Positions 15,533-24,364 of a DNA stretch of 42,726 nt are shown here, piece after piece. The notes beneath the pieces were generated by a model. That model was given only the letters and a program-made list of their open reading frames with translations. It ran no database searches and was not told the origin of the DNA. The DNA is from an uncultured Tenacibaculum sp. (lineage in GTDB: Bacteria; Bacteroidota; Bacteroidia; Flavobacteriales; Flavobacteriaceae): positions 1 to 42,726 of the forward strand of contig CANMWK010000024.1 in the NCBI GenBank assembly GCA_947501615.1, in the 5' to 3' direction. How positions within the stretch are numbered: the first letter of the stretch is position 1; each line of letters opens with the position of its first letter. The position numbers were made by a program, and so were the translations under genes.

Positions 15533-15644
15533 CACAGAAGGTTGCGTTTTTTTTAAGGTTTTTTCCTATTTTGTATTAAATGTTAAGAAATTATTATAAA
15601 TGGACATAAATACCACATATTTTACATTAGATTGATTATCAATG

Positions 15645-16004
15645 TCATAATTTCAAGAAATCATCAAAAGCATAATAATAAGGTTGATCTTTAAAAACAG
15701 GTAAATCAATACTTTCTGCATTAGCTATCCCCACACCTGCATACCATACTTTGGCTTCCATTTTTTCAGCATGTGCTAAAAAAGTTTCCATCCAAATAGT
15801 ATCGTATTCATTTGGATTTTGAAGATTATTCGTTGCTTTAACAATTACAAAAATAGTAGGTTCACCTTTTTTAAAAAGAACGAACTGTGGGTGTTTTTTA
15901 AGCTCGCTATTTACAGCTACAAACTCATAGCCCATTGCTTGTAATTTTTTCCCTACAATATTCATTGCTAAATTATGCAACTCTTGTTTTGTAAGTGCTT
16001 TCAT
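15645..16004 (-). CDS. conserved small protein of unknown function
   Basis: This 119-residue soluble protein contains NIVGKKLQAMGYEFVAVNS, FVLFKKGEPTIFVIVKA and YAGVGIANAESIDLPV. I recall similar proteins in many flavobacteria without a known role. The strand pattern with F-V-I-V-K-A loosely recalls nuclease-like folds, but no catalytic set is visible. Its ATG overlaps the TAA of the upstream RNA helicase gene (TAATG), so the two are translationally coupled. Confidence 0.75.
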   Translation of the reverse strand: MKALTKQELHNLAMNIVGKKLQAMGYEFVAVNSELKKHPQFVLFKKGEPTIFVIVKATNNLQNPNEYDTIWMETFLAHAEKMEAKVWYAGVGIANAESIDLPVFKDQPYYYAFDDFLKL

Positions 16005-17359
16005 TACTTCTTTCTATTTTTCTTACTGTGATTTTTATCTCCTCTTGTCTTAGGTTTTTTATATTTTTTTGCAATTTCACGACGATAACTTCCTCCTAAG
16101 TTTACTTTCTTATTCTTCTCTTTTTTCTCATGGAAGGCAGGACCAGGAACATACTCTTGAGAAGTTCTATTTCTAGATTGTGATTTATCTTCTTTAGGTC
16201 TTTCCTCTTCAGTAAGCTCTTTTGAAATAACAACTTGCTCGGGAATTTCTATCTTAGGAATAGTATAATTCATTAACTCCTCTATCCTAGTTTTAGCCTC
16301 TTGCTCTTTTTCGGTTGCTAATAAAATAGATTTTCCTTTATGTGCTGCTCTACCAGTTCTACCAATTCTATGCATGTAGTTTTCTGGGTAATGTGTCGGG
16401 TTAAAGTTGATAACATGAGAAATCTCTTGCAAATCTAACCCACGTGCTATAACATCTGTAGCAATTAAAATCCGATGCTTACCTCCATTAAAATTCTCAA
16501 TAGATTTAATTCTGTAGTTCTGAGTTTTATTTGAATGAATTACACAGTTATGGCCAGGAAACTCTTCTTCTAATAAATTAAAAATACGATCGGCATTTCT
16601 TTTATTAGGAGCAAATATTAATACTTTATGATATTCATCTTTATCGAAAAGTAAATAATTAATTAAATTAATTTTCGTGTAAAAATTAGGGATATCGTAT
16701 GTAGTTTGTTCAATATTATCTAATGGTGTTCCACTAACTGCGATAGCAATTTTTTGTGGTGCAATAAAGAAATCGTCAATTAAAGCTTCAACATCTTCGG
16801 TCATGGTAGCCGAAAACATTATATTTTGTCTTCTACCCGGTAATAAATCAAAAATATTTAATAATTGAAAACGGAATCCTAGATCTAGCATCACATCAAC
16901 TTCATCAATCACTAATTTCTGAATTGATTTCATTTTCAACACTCTACTCAATGCTAAATCATAAAGTCTACCTGGTGTTGCTACAATAATATCACAACCT
17001 TCAGCAACAGCTTGTTTATGTCTATTCAAATTTACGCCTCCATACACTCCTAGAACTCGAAGTGTCATATACGTTGCTAATTTTTCTATTTCCTCTACTA
17101 CCTGTAATACCAGTTCTCGTGTAGGAACCAAAATAAGCACTCTTGGATTTAATTGCTTAGAGAATTTTAAATCGCGTAAAATTGGCAAAATATAAGCGAA
17201 TGTTTTTCCTGTACCTGTTTGAGCTATTCCTACCACATCTTTCCCAGATCGCACTACAGGAAATGCTTGAGCCTGAATAGGTGTAGGATGTGAAAACCCT
17301 AAATCTTGAATTGAGTTTCGTAATGGATTTGATAAATCTAAATCTTCGAAAGCTGTCAT
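16004..17359 (-). CDS. DEAD-box-type ATP-dependent RNA helicase (RhlE/CsdA-like)
   Basis: This 451-residue helicase shows the expected motifs in order: Q motif HPTPIQAQAF, AQTGTGKT (Walker A), PTREL, TPGRL, VIDEVD (motif II, with DEVD rather than DEAD), SAT, ATDVIARGLD and HRIGRTGRA. A Lys/Arg-rich tail of about 60 residues follows, typical of RhlE-like enzymes and probably RNA-binding. The expected role is remodelling of rRNA or mRNA structure. The exact subfamily cannot be fixed by eye. It is coupled to the downstream small gene by a TAATG overlap. Confidence 0.93.
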   Translation of the reverse strand: MTAFEDLDLSNPLRNSIQDLGFSHPTPIQAQAFPVVRSGKDVVGIAQTGTGKTFAYILPILRDLKFSKQLNPRVLILVPTRELVLQVVEEIEKLATYMTLRVLGVYGGVNLNRHKQAVAEGCDIIVATPGRLYDLALSRVLKMKSIQKLVIDEVDVMLDLGFRFQLLNIFDLLPGRRQNIMFSATMTEDVEALIDDFFIAPQKIAIAVSGTPLDNIEQTTYDIPNFYTKINLINYLLFDKDEYHKVLIFAPNKRNADRIFNLLEEEFPGHNCVIHSNKTQNYRIKSIENFNGGKHRILIATDVIARGLDLQEISHVINFNPTHYPENYMHRIGRTGRAAHKGKSILLATEKEQEAKTRIEELMNYTIPKIEIPEQVVISKELTEEERPKEDKSQSRNRTSQEYVPGPAFHEKKEKNKKVNLGGSYRREIAKKYKKPKTRGDKNHSKKNRKK

Positions 17360-17374
17360 TTAACTTAATTTCCG

Positions 17375-17382
17375 CAAAGGTA
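17375..17382 (-). promoter_or_regulatory. TAnnTTTG -7 box before the helicase
   Basis: The minus strand reads TACCTTTG, an exact -7 box 16 bases upstream of the helicase ATG. The -33 element is not clear. Confidence 0.4.
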
Positions 17383-17425
17383 CAACCAATATTTCGTATA
17401 TTTATAAGGTTAAATACTTATGTAG

Positions 17426-17887
17426 ATGAATACACCAAAACGTTTAGAACAGGCTTTAATAAAATTGTATAATGCTTTTCATAATAATGAATTAAACCCT
17501 GAATGTTGTTCTGCATGTGCTGTGGGAAATATCCTAGATAATCATGATAGTTGGAAACACCTATCTGATGAACATGGTTCTATTGAATTAAATTATATAG
17601 GAAGAGTTCATCAAAAATTAGGCAGAAAATTTAACGGTTATACTCCTTTAGAGCTTTTACATATTGAAAAAGTTTTTTTAGAAGCTTGTGGCTTTACTGT
17701 TCCTCTTTCTCACTACAATACAAAACCTTTATACCCAACTAACAAAGACACTTTATTTAATGGTTTGTGTGCTGTTGTTAGTTATTTATGTCAATTAGAA
17801 AATATTTCTAACGTAATGGATTATTCTCGAATTTTTGAATTTGAAAATGAAGACCCTGTCTATAAATTTGAAGTGATTTACAATTAA
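17426..17887 (+). CDS. conserved flavobacterial protein, unknown
   Basis: This 153-residue protein has a Cys-rich motif PECCSACAVGNILDN at about residues 26-40, then SWKHLSDEHGS, and ends acidic. I recall near relatives in many flavobacteria, some labelled as a subunit of Na+-translocating NADH-quinone reductase. Nothing here supports that name: there is no FAD, NADH or 2Fe-2S ferredoxin domain. The three cysteines of CCSAC could bind metal. It is transcribed divergently from the RNA helicase. Confidence 0.8.
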   Translation: MNTPKRLEQALIKLYNAFHNNELNPECCSACAVGNILDNHDSWKHLSDEHGSIELNYIGRVHQKLGRKFNGYTPLELLHIEKVFLEACGFTVPLSHYNTKPLYPTNKDTLFNGLCAVVSYLCQLENISNVMDYSRIFEFENEDPVYKFEVIYN

Positions 17888-17927
17888 TATTTATGCTTAA
17901 GAAATAGGTGTATCAGTTTTTTTACGA

Positions 17928-18533
17928 TTGAAAACTATAGATAGAGAACAAAAATATTACGAAAGAATACGATCGAGTTTCATTGGACAAAAAATAAAAG
18001 AAGTCTATTACCTAGAACTTGACTATGATAGCGATACTGAATTTTGGAAAACATCAGATGAATTTCATTCTGTTGATATGGCTATTGTTTTCAAATTAAA
18101 CAACAATCGGCTTTTACAGGTTAAGTGGGATAGTGAATTCCACTGCTATGGAATTGGATTTGAACGTTTATCTGAAATAACAAAAAAAGAAGGACTTAAA
18201 ACCTCAAATGTTTCTAACAATTATAATTGGAAGAAAATCATCAACAAAAAAATTACTGCAATTAAAATACTTTGGGACACTAATGAAGATTTAACCGTAA
18301 TGCATCCAAAAAACAAACTCCCAAAAAAAGAAAACAATCCTATAAAAATACCTTTAACCTGGGAAATTAGCTTTTACGATGTAAAAATTTGGATTTCCGC
18401 TCTTGAAATCGATAATGAAAAACGACCTAATTTTTGGGCAGACCATTTAAGCGTATTATTTACTAATCGCGAACAAGAAAAATATCAACTCATAAAAAAC
18501 GCTAGTCTTGAATACAATATTCTTCATGATTAA
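17928..18533 (+). CDS. unknown soluble protein, TTG start
   Basis: This 201-residue protein shows no recognised domain. It contains SFIGQKIKEVYYLELDYD and RLLQVKWDSEFHCYGIGFERL near the start and KRPNFWADHLSVLF near the end. An in-frame stop at 17898 and the absence of an upstream ATG make the TTG at 17928 the likely start; the first in-frame ATG would remove about 50 residues. It follows the previous gene by 40 bases and may share its transcript. Confidence 0.65.
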   Translation: MKTIDREQKYYERIRSSFIGQKIKEVYYLELDYDSDTEFWKTSDEFHSVDMAIVFKLNNNRLLQVKWDSEFHCYGIGFERLSEITKKEGLKTSNVSNNYNWKKIINKKITAIKILWDTNEDLTVMHPKNKLPKKENNPIKIPLTWEISFYDVKIWISALEIDNEKRPNFWADHLSVLFTNREQEKYQLIKNASLEYNILHD

Positions 18534-18614
18534 AATATGTTACAAACAGACTACTAATAACAAGACGAACTGTAACAAAAGAGCTTTCCATTAATCTTTA
18601 TAACAAAAACACAA

Positions 18615-19841
18615 ATGAAAAAAATTTTTGTAGTAGTCATTATATTACTCATCATTTCTTGCAAAGAAAACAATACACCAAAAAGGAATTCTATATCAGA
18701 AAATAAAGAGGTACGAGACACATTAACTACAGCATTGAATAACATTTATCAAAAAGGTTTTATTAATGGTTTTTCAGTAGCAGTTGTAGATGGAAATGGA
18801 ACTCTTTATAATAAAGGTTTTGGTTATGCGGATATAGAAACTAAAAAAGCCTACACAAAAAATACTATTCAAAATGTCGCTTCCATTTCAAAAGTTGTGG
18901 TAGGCTTAGCTTTATTAAAAGCTCAAGAAATGGAGTTTTTAAAACTTGATGATCCTATAAACAAACATTTACCTTTTAACGTTATAAATCCTAATTACCC
19001 AGATACCCCTATAACTATTCGTCAGCTAGTTTCACACACATCTTCTATTACTGATACTGATTTTTACTGGAGCAAATGCTATATTTTGATTGACAGCCTT
19101 TCTGAAGAAGAAAAAAAACATATGAAAATTCCAGACAATTTTAACCCAAAAGAAGATTGGCTACCCTTAGGGAAGTTTTTAGAAAACATACTTTCAAAGG
19201 ATGGAGAATGGTACAACACAGAAGTTTTCGCCAATAGAAAACCTAATTCAGCAAATCAATATAGCAATATTGGTGCTGCTTTGTGTGCTTATATTATTGA
19301 ATCAGCATCAAAAAAACCTTTTAATACATTCTCAAAACAATATATTTTCGAACCTTTAAAAATGAAATCTTCAGGATGGTTTTTTAACGAAATCAATAGA
19401 AATGAATTTTCGAAATTATACCTAGAAAAAAAAGAAATACCGCATTACATTGGATTAACCTACCCTGACGGACACTTAATAACATCTACAAATGATTTGG
19501 CTTTGTTACTATCTGAAATTATAAATGGCTTAGATGGAAAAGGAAAACTTTTAACAGCCACTAGTTATACTGAGTTTTTCAAGTCTCAACTAACTAAAGA
19601 TCAAGTTGAAGAAGGTGATGAAGATAATTTAGGCATATTTATTGAAAAACTAATATCTAACAATGTATATGGTCATAGCGGACAAGATCCTGGTATTTTT
19701 ACTTTAATGTTTTTCGACCCATCTAAAAAAATCGGTAGAATTTTAATTAAGAATACTGAAAACGAAAAAGATGAAGCTCATCAAGCATATTGGGATATTT
19801 GGAATACACTGGAAGAATTTCAAGATAAATTACAGAAGTAG
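18615..19841 (+). CDS. lipoprotein serine hydrolase (beta-lactamase/PBP4*-like, class C fold)
   Basis: This 408-residue protein has a lipoprotein signal (MKKIFVVVIILLIISC, lipobox Cys16), so it is probably membrane-anchored. The class C serine hydrolase motifs are visible: SISK (SxxK, about residues 92-95), YSN (YxN, about 218-220) and HSGQDPG near residue 355 in place of KTG. Members act on peptidoglycan peptides, D-amino-acid peptides or esters; the substrate cannot be told. There is no obvious operon partner. Confidence 0.9.
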   Translation: MKKIFVVVIILLIISCKENNTPKRNSISENKEVRDTLTTALNNIYQKGFINGFSVAVVDGNGTLYNKGFGYADIETKKAYTKNTIQNVASISKVVVGLALLKAQEMEFLKLDDPINKHLPFNVINPNYPDTPITIRQLVSHTSSITDTDFYWSKCYILIDSLSEEEKKHMKIPDNFNPKEDWLPLGKFLENILSKDGEWYNTEVFANRKPNSANQYSNIGAALCAYIIESASKKPFNTFSKQYIFEPLKMKSSGWFFNEINRNEFSKLYLEKKEIPHYIGLTYPDGHLITSTNDLALLLSEIINGLDGKGKLLTATSYTEFFKSQLTKDQVEEGDEDNLGIFIEKLISNNVYGHSGQDPGIFTLMFFDPSKKIGRILIKNTENEKDEAHQAYWDIWNTLEEFQDKLQK

Positions 19842-20038
19842 CTTGTATGTAACGTTTTTTATCTGCTTTACTTCAAAAATAATTGGAATTCCTCTTGTAA
19901 TGAAACAATATGTAAATCTGATACATTTTTTAAGTATGTGCATCTGTACACAAACGGTCATTTTGATATGAAATTCTCAAAAAAAGATCTTTCATTTTTT
20001 TAATATTTGAGTGAATTTTTAACTTAAATATCTTAATT

Positions 20039-20206
20039 ATGAGCACATTAAAAAAACTTAAAGCATTCGAATTGACAAAATCTTCTTTAAAAAAAATAAA
20101 TGGAGGTAAGCACAATTGCGGGTATTACAAGAGAAGATGCAGACGAACTGCAAGGCTTCATGGAAATCTTTTTTTAATAGATGATTGTAATAGTTTGTGT
20201 GATTAA
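20039..20206 (+). CDS. double-glycine-leader Cys-rich peptide precursor 4
   Basis: This 55-residue gene lies in the gap between the serine hydrolase and the next protein. The leader MSTLKKLKAFELTKSSLK ends KINGG (Gly22-Gly23). The 32-residue core is strongly basic at first (KHNCGYYKRRCRR) and has four Cys (27, 34, 50, 54). The leader differs from those at 10634-13404, the 28-base leader element is absent and no glycosyltransferase is adjacent, so it is probably a separate peptide family. A perfect terminator 40 bases after the stop supports a real unit. A bacteriocin-like secreted peptide is inferred from the leader type. Confidence 0.7.
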   Translation: MSTLKKLKAFELTKSSLKKINGGKHNCGYYKRRCRRTARLHGNLFLIDDCNSLCD

Positions 20207-20246
20207 ATTCTGAAACAAATTGTAACTATTACCTAAAATACAATAA

Positions 20247-20280
20247 AAAGAGGCTGCTTACTCAGCCTCTTTGTTTTTTT
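20247..20280 (+). terminator. terminator of GG-leader peptide 4
   Basis: Perfect 10-bp stem AAAGAGGCTG/CAGCCTCTTT (20247-20256 with 20263-20272) followed by GTTTTTTT. It ends the unit that carries the small gene at 20039-20206; 20281-20454 shows nothing else. Confidence 0.88.
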
Positions 20281-20454
20281 ACAACTGTCATGCCCCAAAA
20301 AATTACTAAGTATATGAAACACCTAATCTGACCATAACAATAATTAAAAAAGAATTTAAGTAAAAAAAATTCAAGCCAATTGATTAACTTTAGGCTACTT
20401 AGTAAAAAATAATTTATATTTTTCATAAAATTATAATCAATCAAAACGAAAATC

Positions 20455-20997
20455 ATGGATAAAGCATTACAAACAATGATTGATAACATGCCTGAAAAGA
20501 CAGGTAAATCTCTTGATGAATGGAAATTAATTTTAACAGGTAAGGCGTTTGCTAAACACTCTGAAGCTGTAAAGTATCTTAAATCTGAGTATGGTGTTAC
20601 ACATGGATTTGCTAATACTATAGTAACACTGTCTAAAGAAGAGACCAATACTCCTGAAGATCTTGTTTCTACTCAGTATAAAGGAAAAGAAGCTCTTAAA
20701 CCAATTTACGAAGCATTAATACAGCATGTAAACTCTCTAGGAAATGACATTACAATTACTCCTAAAAAAGGAAGCGTCAGTATTATAAGAAAAAGACAAT
20801 TTATATTAATTAAACCAGCAACTAAAACACGAATAGATTTAGGGTTTAAACTAAAGGATAAACCAACAACAGAAAGACTTGAAAATTCTGGTCCGTTTGG
20901 AACTATGTGTACACATAGGGTTCGTATAGGAAATATAGATGAAATAGATGAAGAATTAAAAAACTGGATTAATGAGGCTTATGAAAAATCAATTTAA
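20455..20997 (+). CDS. DUF4287 + DUF5655 protein
   Basis: The 180-residue protein joins an N-terminal helical DUF4287 part (about 1-65, KTGKSLDEWKLIL, YGVTHGFANTIV) to a C-terminal DUF5655 part (about 75-178, PKKGSVSIIRKRQFILIKP, KTRIDLGFKLKD, CTHRVRI). The pairing is common in bacteria; DUF5655 resembles a small binding domain of unknown ligand. It looks complete and monocistronic. Confidence 0.88.
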   Translation: MDKALQTMIDNMPEKTGKSLDEWKLILTGKAFAKHSEAVKYLKSEYGVTHGFANTIVTLSKEETNTPEDLVSTQYKGKEALKPIYEALIQHVNSLGNDITITPKKGSVSIIRKRQFILIKPATKTRIDLGFKLKDKPTTERLENSGPFGTMCTHRVRIGNIDEIDEELKNWINEAYEKSI

Positions 20998-21140
20998 TAG
21001 CTAACTACAATAATACAATAGTTAGTATAGTTTTACTAAAAAAAGCAATAACAATGTATTGTTTTTTTAACAAACTGCCTCGTTACAAGTATAAAGAAAT
21101 TAAACCTTTAGCAATCTCCAGCGATTAAATCTATGAAATT

Positions 21141-21584
21141 ATGAGACAAATTCTTTTAATTCTTATATACCTTCTCCCTTTTACAAGTTCGTGTCAGAGT
21201 AAAAACCAATATGATTCTTTTAAAACCACTCCTAAAACTCTAGTGTTAAATTATGAAAGCTTCGGACCTCAAGTAATGGCTCATGAATTATTAGGTTTTC
21301 AATGGTGGCAGTGGAATGCTCATGGAGATTCAGACCCTAAAACAACCTACGATATTCGTGTAGTCGTGTACAAAGATATTTCCTTGGATACCGTAAAAGA
21401 TAATTATCCTGTAGATGAGGATAAAAAATTAGATTTTAGATATATATCGTATCATCAGTCTATCTTGTATCTTGACTCTATAATTAAAGAACAAAATGCT
21501 GGTTTTAATATAAAACCTTTCATAAAGTTGAGAAAACAAATAATCTCTCACTTTAGAAATCAAGATGATACTAAAAAACCATAG
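21141..21584 (+). CDS. small lipoprotein of unknown function
   Basis: This 147-residue protein has a lipoprotein signal (MRQILLILIYLLPFTSSC, lipobox Cys18). The mature part has FGPQVMAHELLGFQWWQWNAHGDSDP and then a strand-helix pattern; I recall homologues in flavobacteria with no role assigned. The next gene begins 84 bases downstream on the same strand and is also exported. Confidence 0.8.
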   Translation: MRQILLILIYLLPFTSSCQSKNQYDSFKTTPKTLVLNYESFGPQVMAHELLGFQWWQWNAHGDSDPKTTYDIRVVVYKDISLDTVKDNYPVDEDKKLDFRYISYHQSILYLDSIIKEQNAGFNIKPFIKLRKQIISHFRNQDDTKKP

Positions 21585-21668
21585 TGTAATCATTACATTT
21601 GACATCAAGAATTAAAATGACACTGTTGTATATAGCTATCAACAGCTTAATTATTACTTAAAACTATA

Positions 21669-22244
21669 ATGAAAAACCTAATACTTATTCTCTTCATATC
21701 ACTAACTTTTAAACACCTAAACGCACAAGTATCAGTTATTACAGACCAGTTTAGCACAAATCTTACTAAAAAAGATTTGAATTTCTCAGGTGATCGAAAA
21801 TTGTTTGCAATAGCTGTAAATGATCAACATACTAAAAACTATATAGTTGTTTCAAAAAATAAACGAGGAGCCAAAAACGACATTCTTTCTATTGATAAAT
21901 TCACGAAGAAAAAAGGAAAAATTTTTGAGAAAACATTTACCACACAATTTACACATAAAACTAATTTAAGTATTGCTTTTGTTCAGGATAAAATGATGTA
22001 TAAAGATATTGACAAAGACGGTCATATGGAGTTTATGTATATCGTTAAAAAAAATAAAGATGGAATGAATAGTCCTTTAACTAAAGTTATTGGACTTATC
22101 GTGTACAAAAACAAAGCCTATAATTTATGGATTGATGCTTCCGATAATTTCAAAACAACGCATTTCAGCAAAAAATTCAAGGAACTACCTGAACATATTA
22201 GCACAGAGTTTATAAATTTTTGGGATAGTATCCGAAAAAAATAG
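21669..22244 (+). CDS. exported protein of unknown function
   Basis: The 191-residue protein has a signal peptide ending HLNAQ (about residue 20). The mature chain contains DIDKDGHMEFMYIV, a DxDxDGxxE loop that could bind calcium as in FG-GAP or dockerin-like loops. No enzyme motif is seen. Confidence 0.75.
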   Translation: MKNLILILFISLTFKHLNAQVSVITDQFSTNLTKKDLNFSGDRKLFAIAVNDQHTKNYIVVSKNKRGAKNDILSIDKFTKKKGKIFEKTFTTQFTHKTNLSIAFVQDKMMYKDIDKDGHMEFMYIVKKNKDGMNSPLTKVIGLIVYKNKAYNLWIDASDNFKTTHFSKKFKELPEHISTEFINFWDSIRKK

Positions 22245-22374
22245 CATTGACTTTTATACCTTTTCAACTAGACACATACAGAATCACACAAAATCAATTA
22301 ATACGATTTGTGTTTAAAATTTCCTCCAAAAAAATATGATGAGAATATCGGATTATTTTTTTGAATACTTAAAC

Positions 22375-22408
22375 TAAAAAATCCCAAAACTTTAGCAGTC
22401 TTGGGATT
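22375..22408 (-). terminator. terminator of trigger factor gene
   Basis: An 8-bp stem AATCCCAA/TTGGGATT (22380-22387 with 22401-22408) is followed on the minus strand by a T run. It lies 23 bases after the tig stop. Confidence 0.7.
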
Positions 22409-22431
22409 CTATATCGTTATAAAATTTATTG

Positions 22432-23754
22432 TTATTTATAAACTTCTTTAATAAAGTCTTCGTAAGAAACTTCTTTACTTTTAAACTTCATATGCTCTTT
22501 AAAGAAACCTAACATTTTTTGAGATAATAATTGTGTCTGTAAACGTTGCGCTTCTTCTTGATTAGCCAAAACTCTACCAGCAATATTATTTAACTCTTCC
22601 TCTTCTGGATTCATATTTCCAAATTGAGCCATTTGAGCCTTTATAAATCCTTTAGCATAATCTAATAATTCAGCATACTCTAAATTGATTCCGTTGTCTT
22701 TCATAATCTTTCCTTCGATTAATTGATAACGTAATCCCTTTTCAGATTTTTCATACTCTTCTTTAGCTTCATCTAAAGATAATTCTTTCTCTCCAGCAGT
22801 TTGCAACCACTTTTGTAAGAAAGCTTCAGGTAAATCAAACTTGGTATTCTCGATTAAATGCTCAGTAACAGCATTTAATAATTGTTGATCTGCTTGTTGC
22901 TGGAATTGCTTTTCAGCATCTTCCTTGATTTTATCTTTTAACTCTGTAACAGTTGTAACGCTACCATCAGCAAACAACTTATCAAATAATTCCTGATCTA
23001 ATTCTGCTAATTCAGTTTTATTAACTTCTTCTACAGTAAAAGTAACTTTAACATCTAAATCTTCTGCTTCTTCATTAGAAACACCTAACACTTGTTGTAG
23101 TTTAAAATCTTCTTCAAAAAGTTTTTTAGTATCTAACTCAATTACATCACCTGCTTTTGCTCCGATTAATTTCTTTTCGTTTTTCTTTCCTTTTAAGTCA
23201 TTTACTAAGAAAGTCGATTTTTTATTAATCCCTTTTTCTTCATTTACAAAAGTCCCTGTAACATTAGAATACTCTTCAGCTACTTCCTGAGCAATTAATT
23301 TCCCATAACGAGTTTGAATATTTTCAACCTCTTTTTCAATTAATTCTTCAGTAGCAACTATCTTGTATTCTTTTATTTTGTTTTTACCTTCTAAATCTAC
23401 ATTAAATTCAGGAGCTAAACCCAACTCAAATTCAAAAGTAAATTGATCAGTATCCCAAGAGAAGTCTTCTTTAACTATTGGTAAAGGATTACCAAGAATA
23501 TCTAGTTTTTCTTCAACTAAGAACTTGTTTAAACTCTCTTGTAAAAGCTTGTTTACTTCATCAATCATTACGGATTTACCGTATTGCTTCTTTACCATTC
23601 CCATTGGTACATGACCTTTTCTAAAACCAGGAATATTTGCTTTCTTTCTATAATCATTAAGAACTTCAGCAACTTTATCTGTATAATCTTCAGCTACGAT
23701 ATCAACTTTTACAACGGCGTTTAACGCATCTATATTTTCTTTTGTAATATTCAT
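22432..23754 (-). CDS. tig: trigger factor, ribosome-associated chaperone
   Basis: The 440-residue protein starts with the ribosome-binding domain, whose signature loop reads IPGFRKGHVP (about residues 41-50). A reduced PPIase-like region follows (about 150-250); it lacks an obvious FKBP active-site set, as I recall for Bacteroidota trigger factors. A long helical C-terminal chaperone domain ends the chain. It binds nascent chains at the exit tunnel. It has its own promoter and terminator. Confidence 0.93.
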   Translation of the reverse strand: MNITKENIDALNAVVKVDIVAEDYTDKVAEVLNDYRKKANIPGFRKGHVPMGMVKKQYGKSVMIDEVNKLLQESLNKFLVEEKLDILGNPLPIVKEDFSWDTDQFTFEFELGLAPEFNVDLEGKNKIKEYKIVATEELIEKEVENIQTRYGKLIAQEVAEEYSNVTGTFVNEEKGINKKSTFLVNDLKGKKNEKKLIGAKAGDVIELDTKKLFEEDFKLQQVLGVSNEEAEDLDVKVTFTVEEVNKTELAELDQELFDKLFADGSVTTVTELKDKIKEDAEKQFQQQADQQLLNAVTEHLIENTKFDLPEAFLQKWLQTAGEKELSLDEAKEEYEKSEKGLRYQLIEGKIMKDNGINLEYAELLDYAKGFIKAQMAQFGNMNPEEEELNNIAGRVLANQEEAQRLQTQLLSQKMLGFFKEHMKFKSKEVSYEDFIKEVYK

Positions 23755-23784
23755 GTTACGACTATCTTCTTAAAAAATTGGGTG

Positions 23785-23815
23785 CAAAATTAATACTTTT
23801 CTTATTGAGAACCAA
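23785..23815 (-). promoter_or_regulatory. Bacteroidota promoter of tig
   Basis: On the minus strand, TTGG (23812-23815), 19 bases and TAATTTTG (23785-23792) give a near-consensus promoter, with start expected near 23778, about 24 bases before the ATG. Confidence 0.65.
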
Positions 23816-23840
23816 GAGTTTTATAAATGAAGTTTGTTTT

Positions 23841-24224
23841 CTAAATATTTCTTTTTAAAAACTCTTTTACTTCTTCAAACAAAACTTTTTTAACTTCATC
23901 ATCTTCAATTAATAATTCAATTAATTCTTTTTTAGTATTTGATGTTTTTAAATAAGCTTCTTTAGGTTCATTAATTGAATTGTTGGTTACATTTTTCACA
24001 AACATACTTCCTCTTCCTGTTAATAACCAAGTTGGATTTATATCGGGAAATGAATTTAGAATTTTGTTTAATACATTACTCTTAAAAGAAGCTTTTCTTC
24101 TTATGGCAGTACCTATTGAATTATTTGAAACAGAAATTTTTTCCTCAAAAGAACTGATATTCATTTTTTTGAACACAATTATCTCTTCAACTCTTTTGTA
24201 TGTTTCGTCAATAAAATCGCTCAT
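23841..24224 (-). CDS. phage-repressor-like helix-turn-helix regulator
   Basis: The 127-residue protein has an N-terminal HTH (about 10-60, FEEKISVSNNSIGTAIRRKASF) and the phrase INPTWLLTGRGSM (62-74), typical of CI/XRE-type regulators in Bacteroidota. The C-terminal third is helical and probably dimerises; there is no peptidase domain. It is divergent from the small gene at 24365, with operator-like repeats between them, the layout of a phage immunity switch. Confidence 0.85.
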   Translation of the reverse strand: MSDFIDETYKRVEEIIVFKKMNISSFEEKISVSNNSIGTAIRRKASFKSNVLNKILNSFPDINPTWLLTGRGSMFVKNVTNNSINEPKEAYLKTSNTKKELIELLIEDDEVKKVLFEEVKEFLKRNI

Positions 24225-24259
24225 AAAATAACTTTTTTCTAAAAAATTAGAATTTTGCT

Positions 24260-24289
24260 TTTGTTTTTATAATTTTGTTCGTAACTTTG
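24260..24289 (+). promoter_or_regulatory. promoter toward the 85-residue gene
   Basis: TTTG (24260-24263), 18 bases and TAACTTTG (24282-24289) form a near-consensus Bacteroidota promoter on the plus strand. Its -7 box lies inside the left operator-like site at 24275-24290, so bound repressor would block it. Confidence 0.6.
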
Positions 24290-24317
24290 TGTTGGATTTA
24301 GTACAAAGTTCGTACAA
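24275..24317. promoter_or_regulatory. paired operator-like sites between divergent regulators
   Basis: Two inverted sites face each other: TTGTTCGTAACTTTGT (24275-24290) and ACAAAGTTCGTACAA (24303-24317). Each carries GTTCGTA-C, a near-palindrome. They are 12 bases apart and overlap the plus-strand promoter, as expected of sites bound by the divergent HTH regulator. Confidence 0.55.
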
Positions 24318-24364
24318 ATATAGAGCAAAGTACTTTTCAAAATTTAAAAACCTAAAAAGTTTTT

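Noticed and set aside
17426..17887. Na+-translocating NADH-quinone reductase subunit F label
   Set aside because: No FAD, NADH or ferredoxin motif in 153 residues; I regard the label as an inherited error.
20262..20648. Minus-strand frame overlapping the DUF4287 gene and a terminator
   Set aside because: It runs through the peptide terminator and into the coding region of a better-supported gene.
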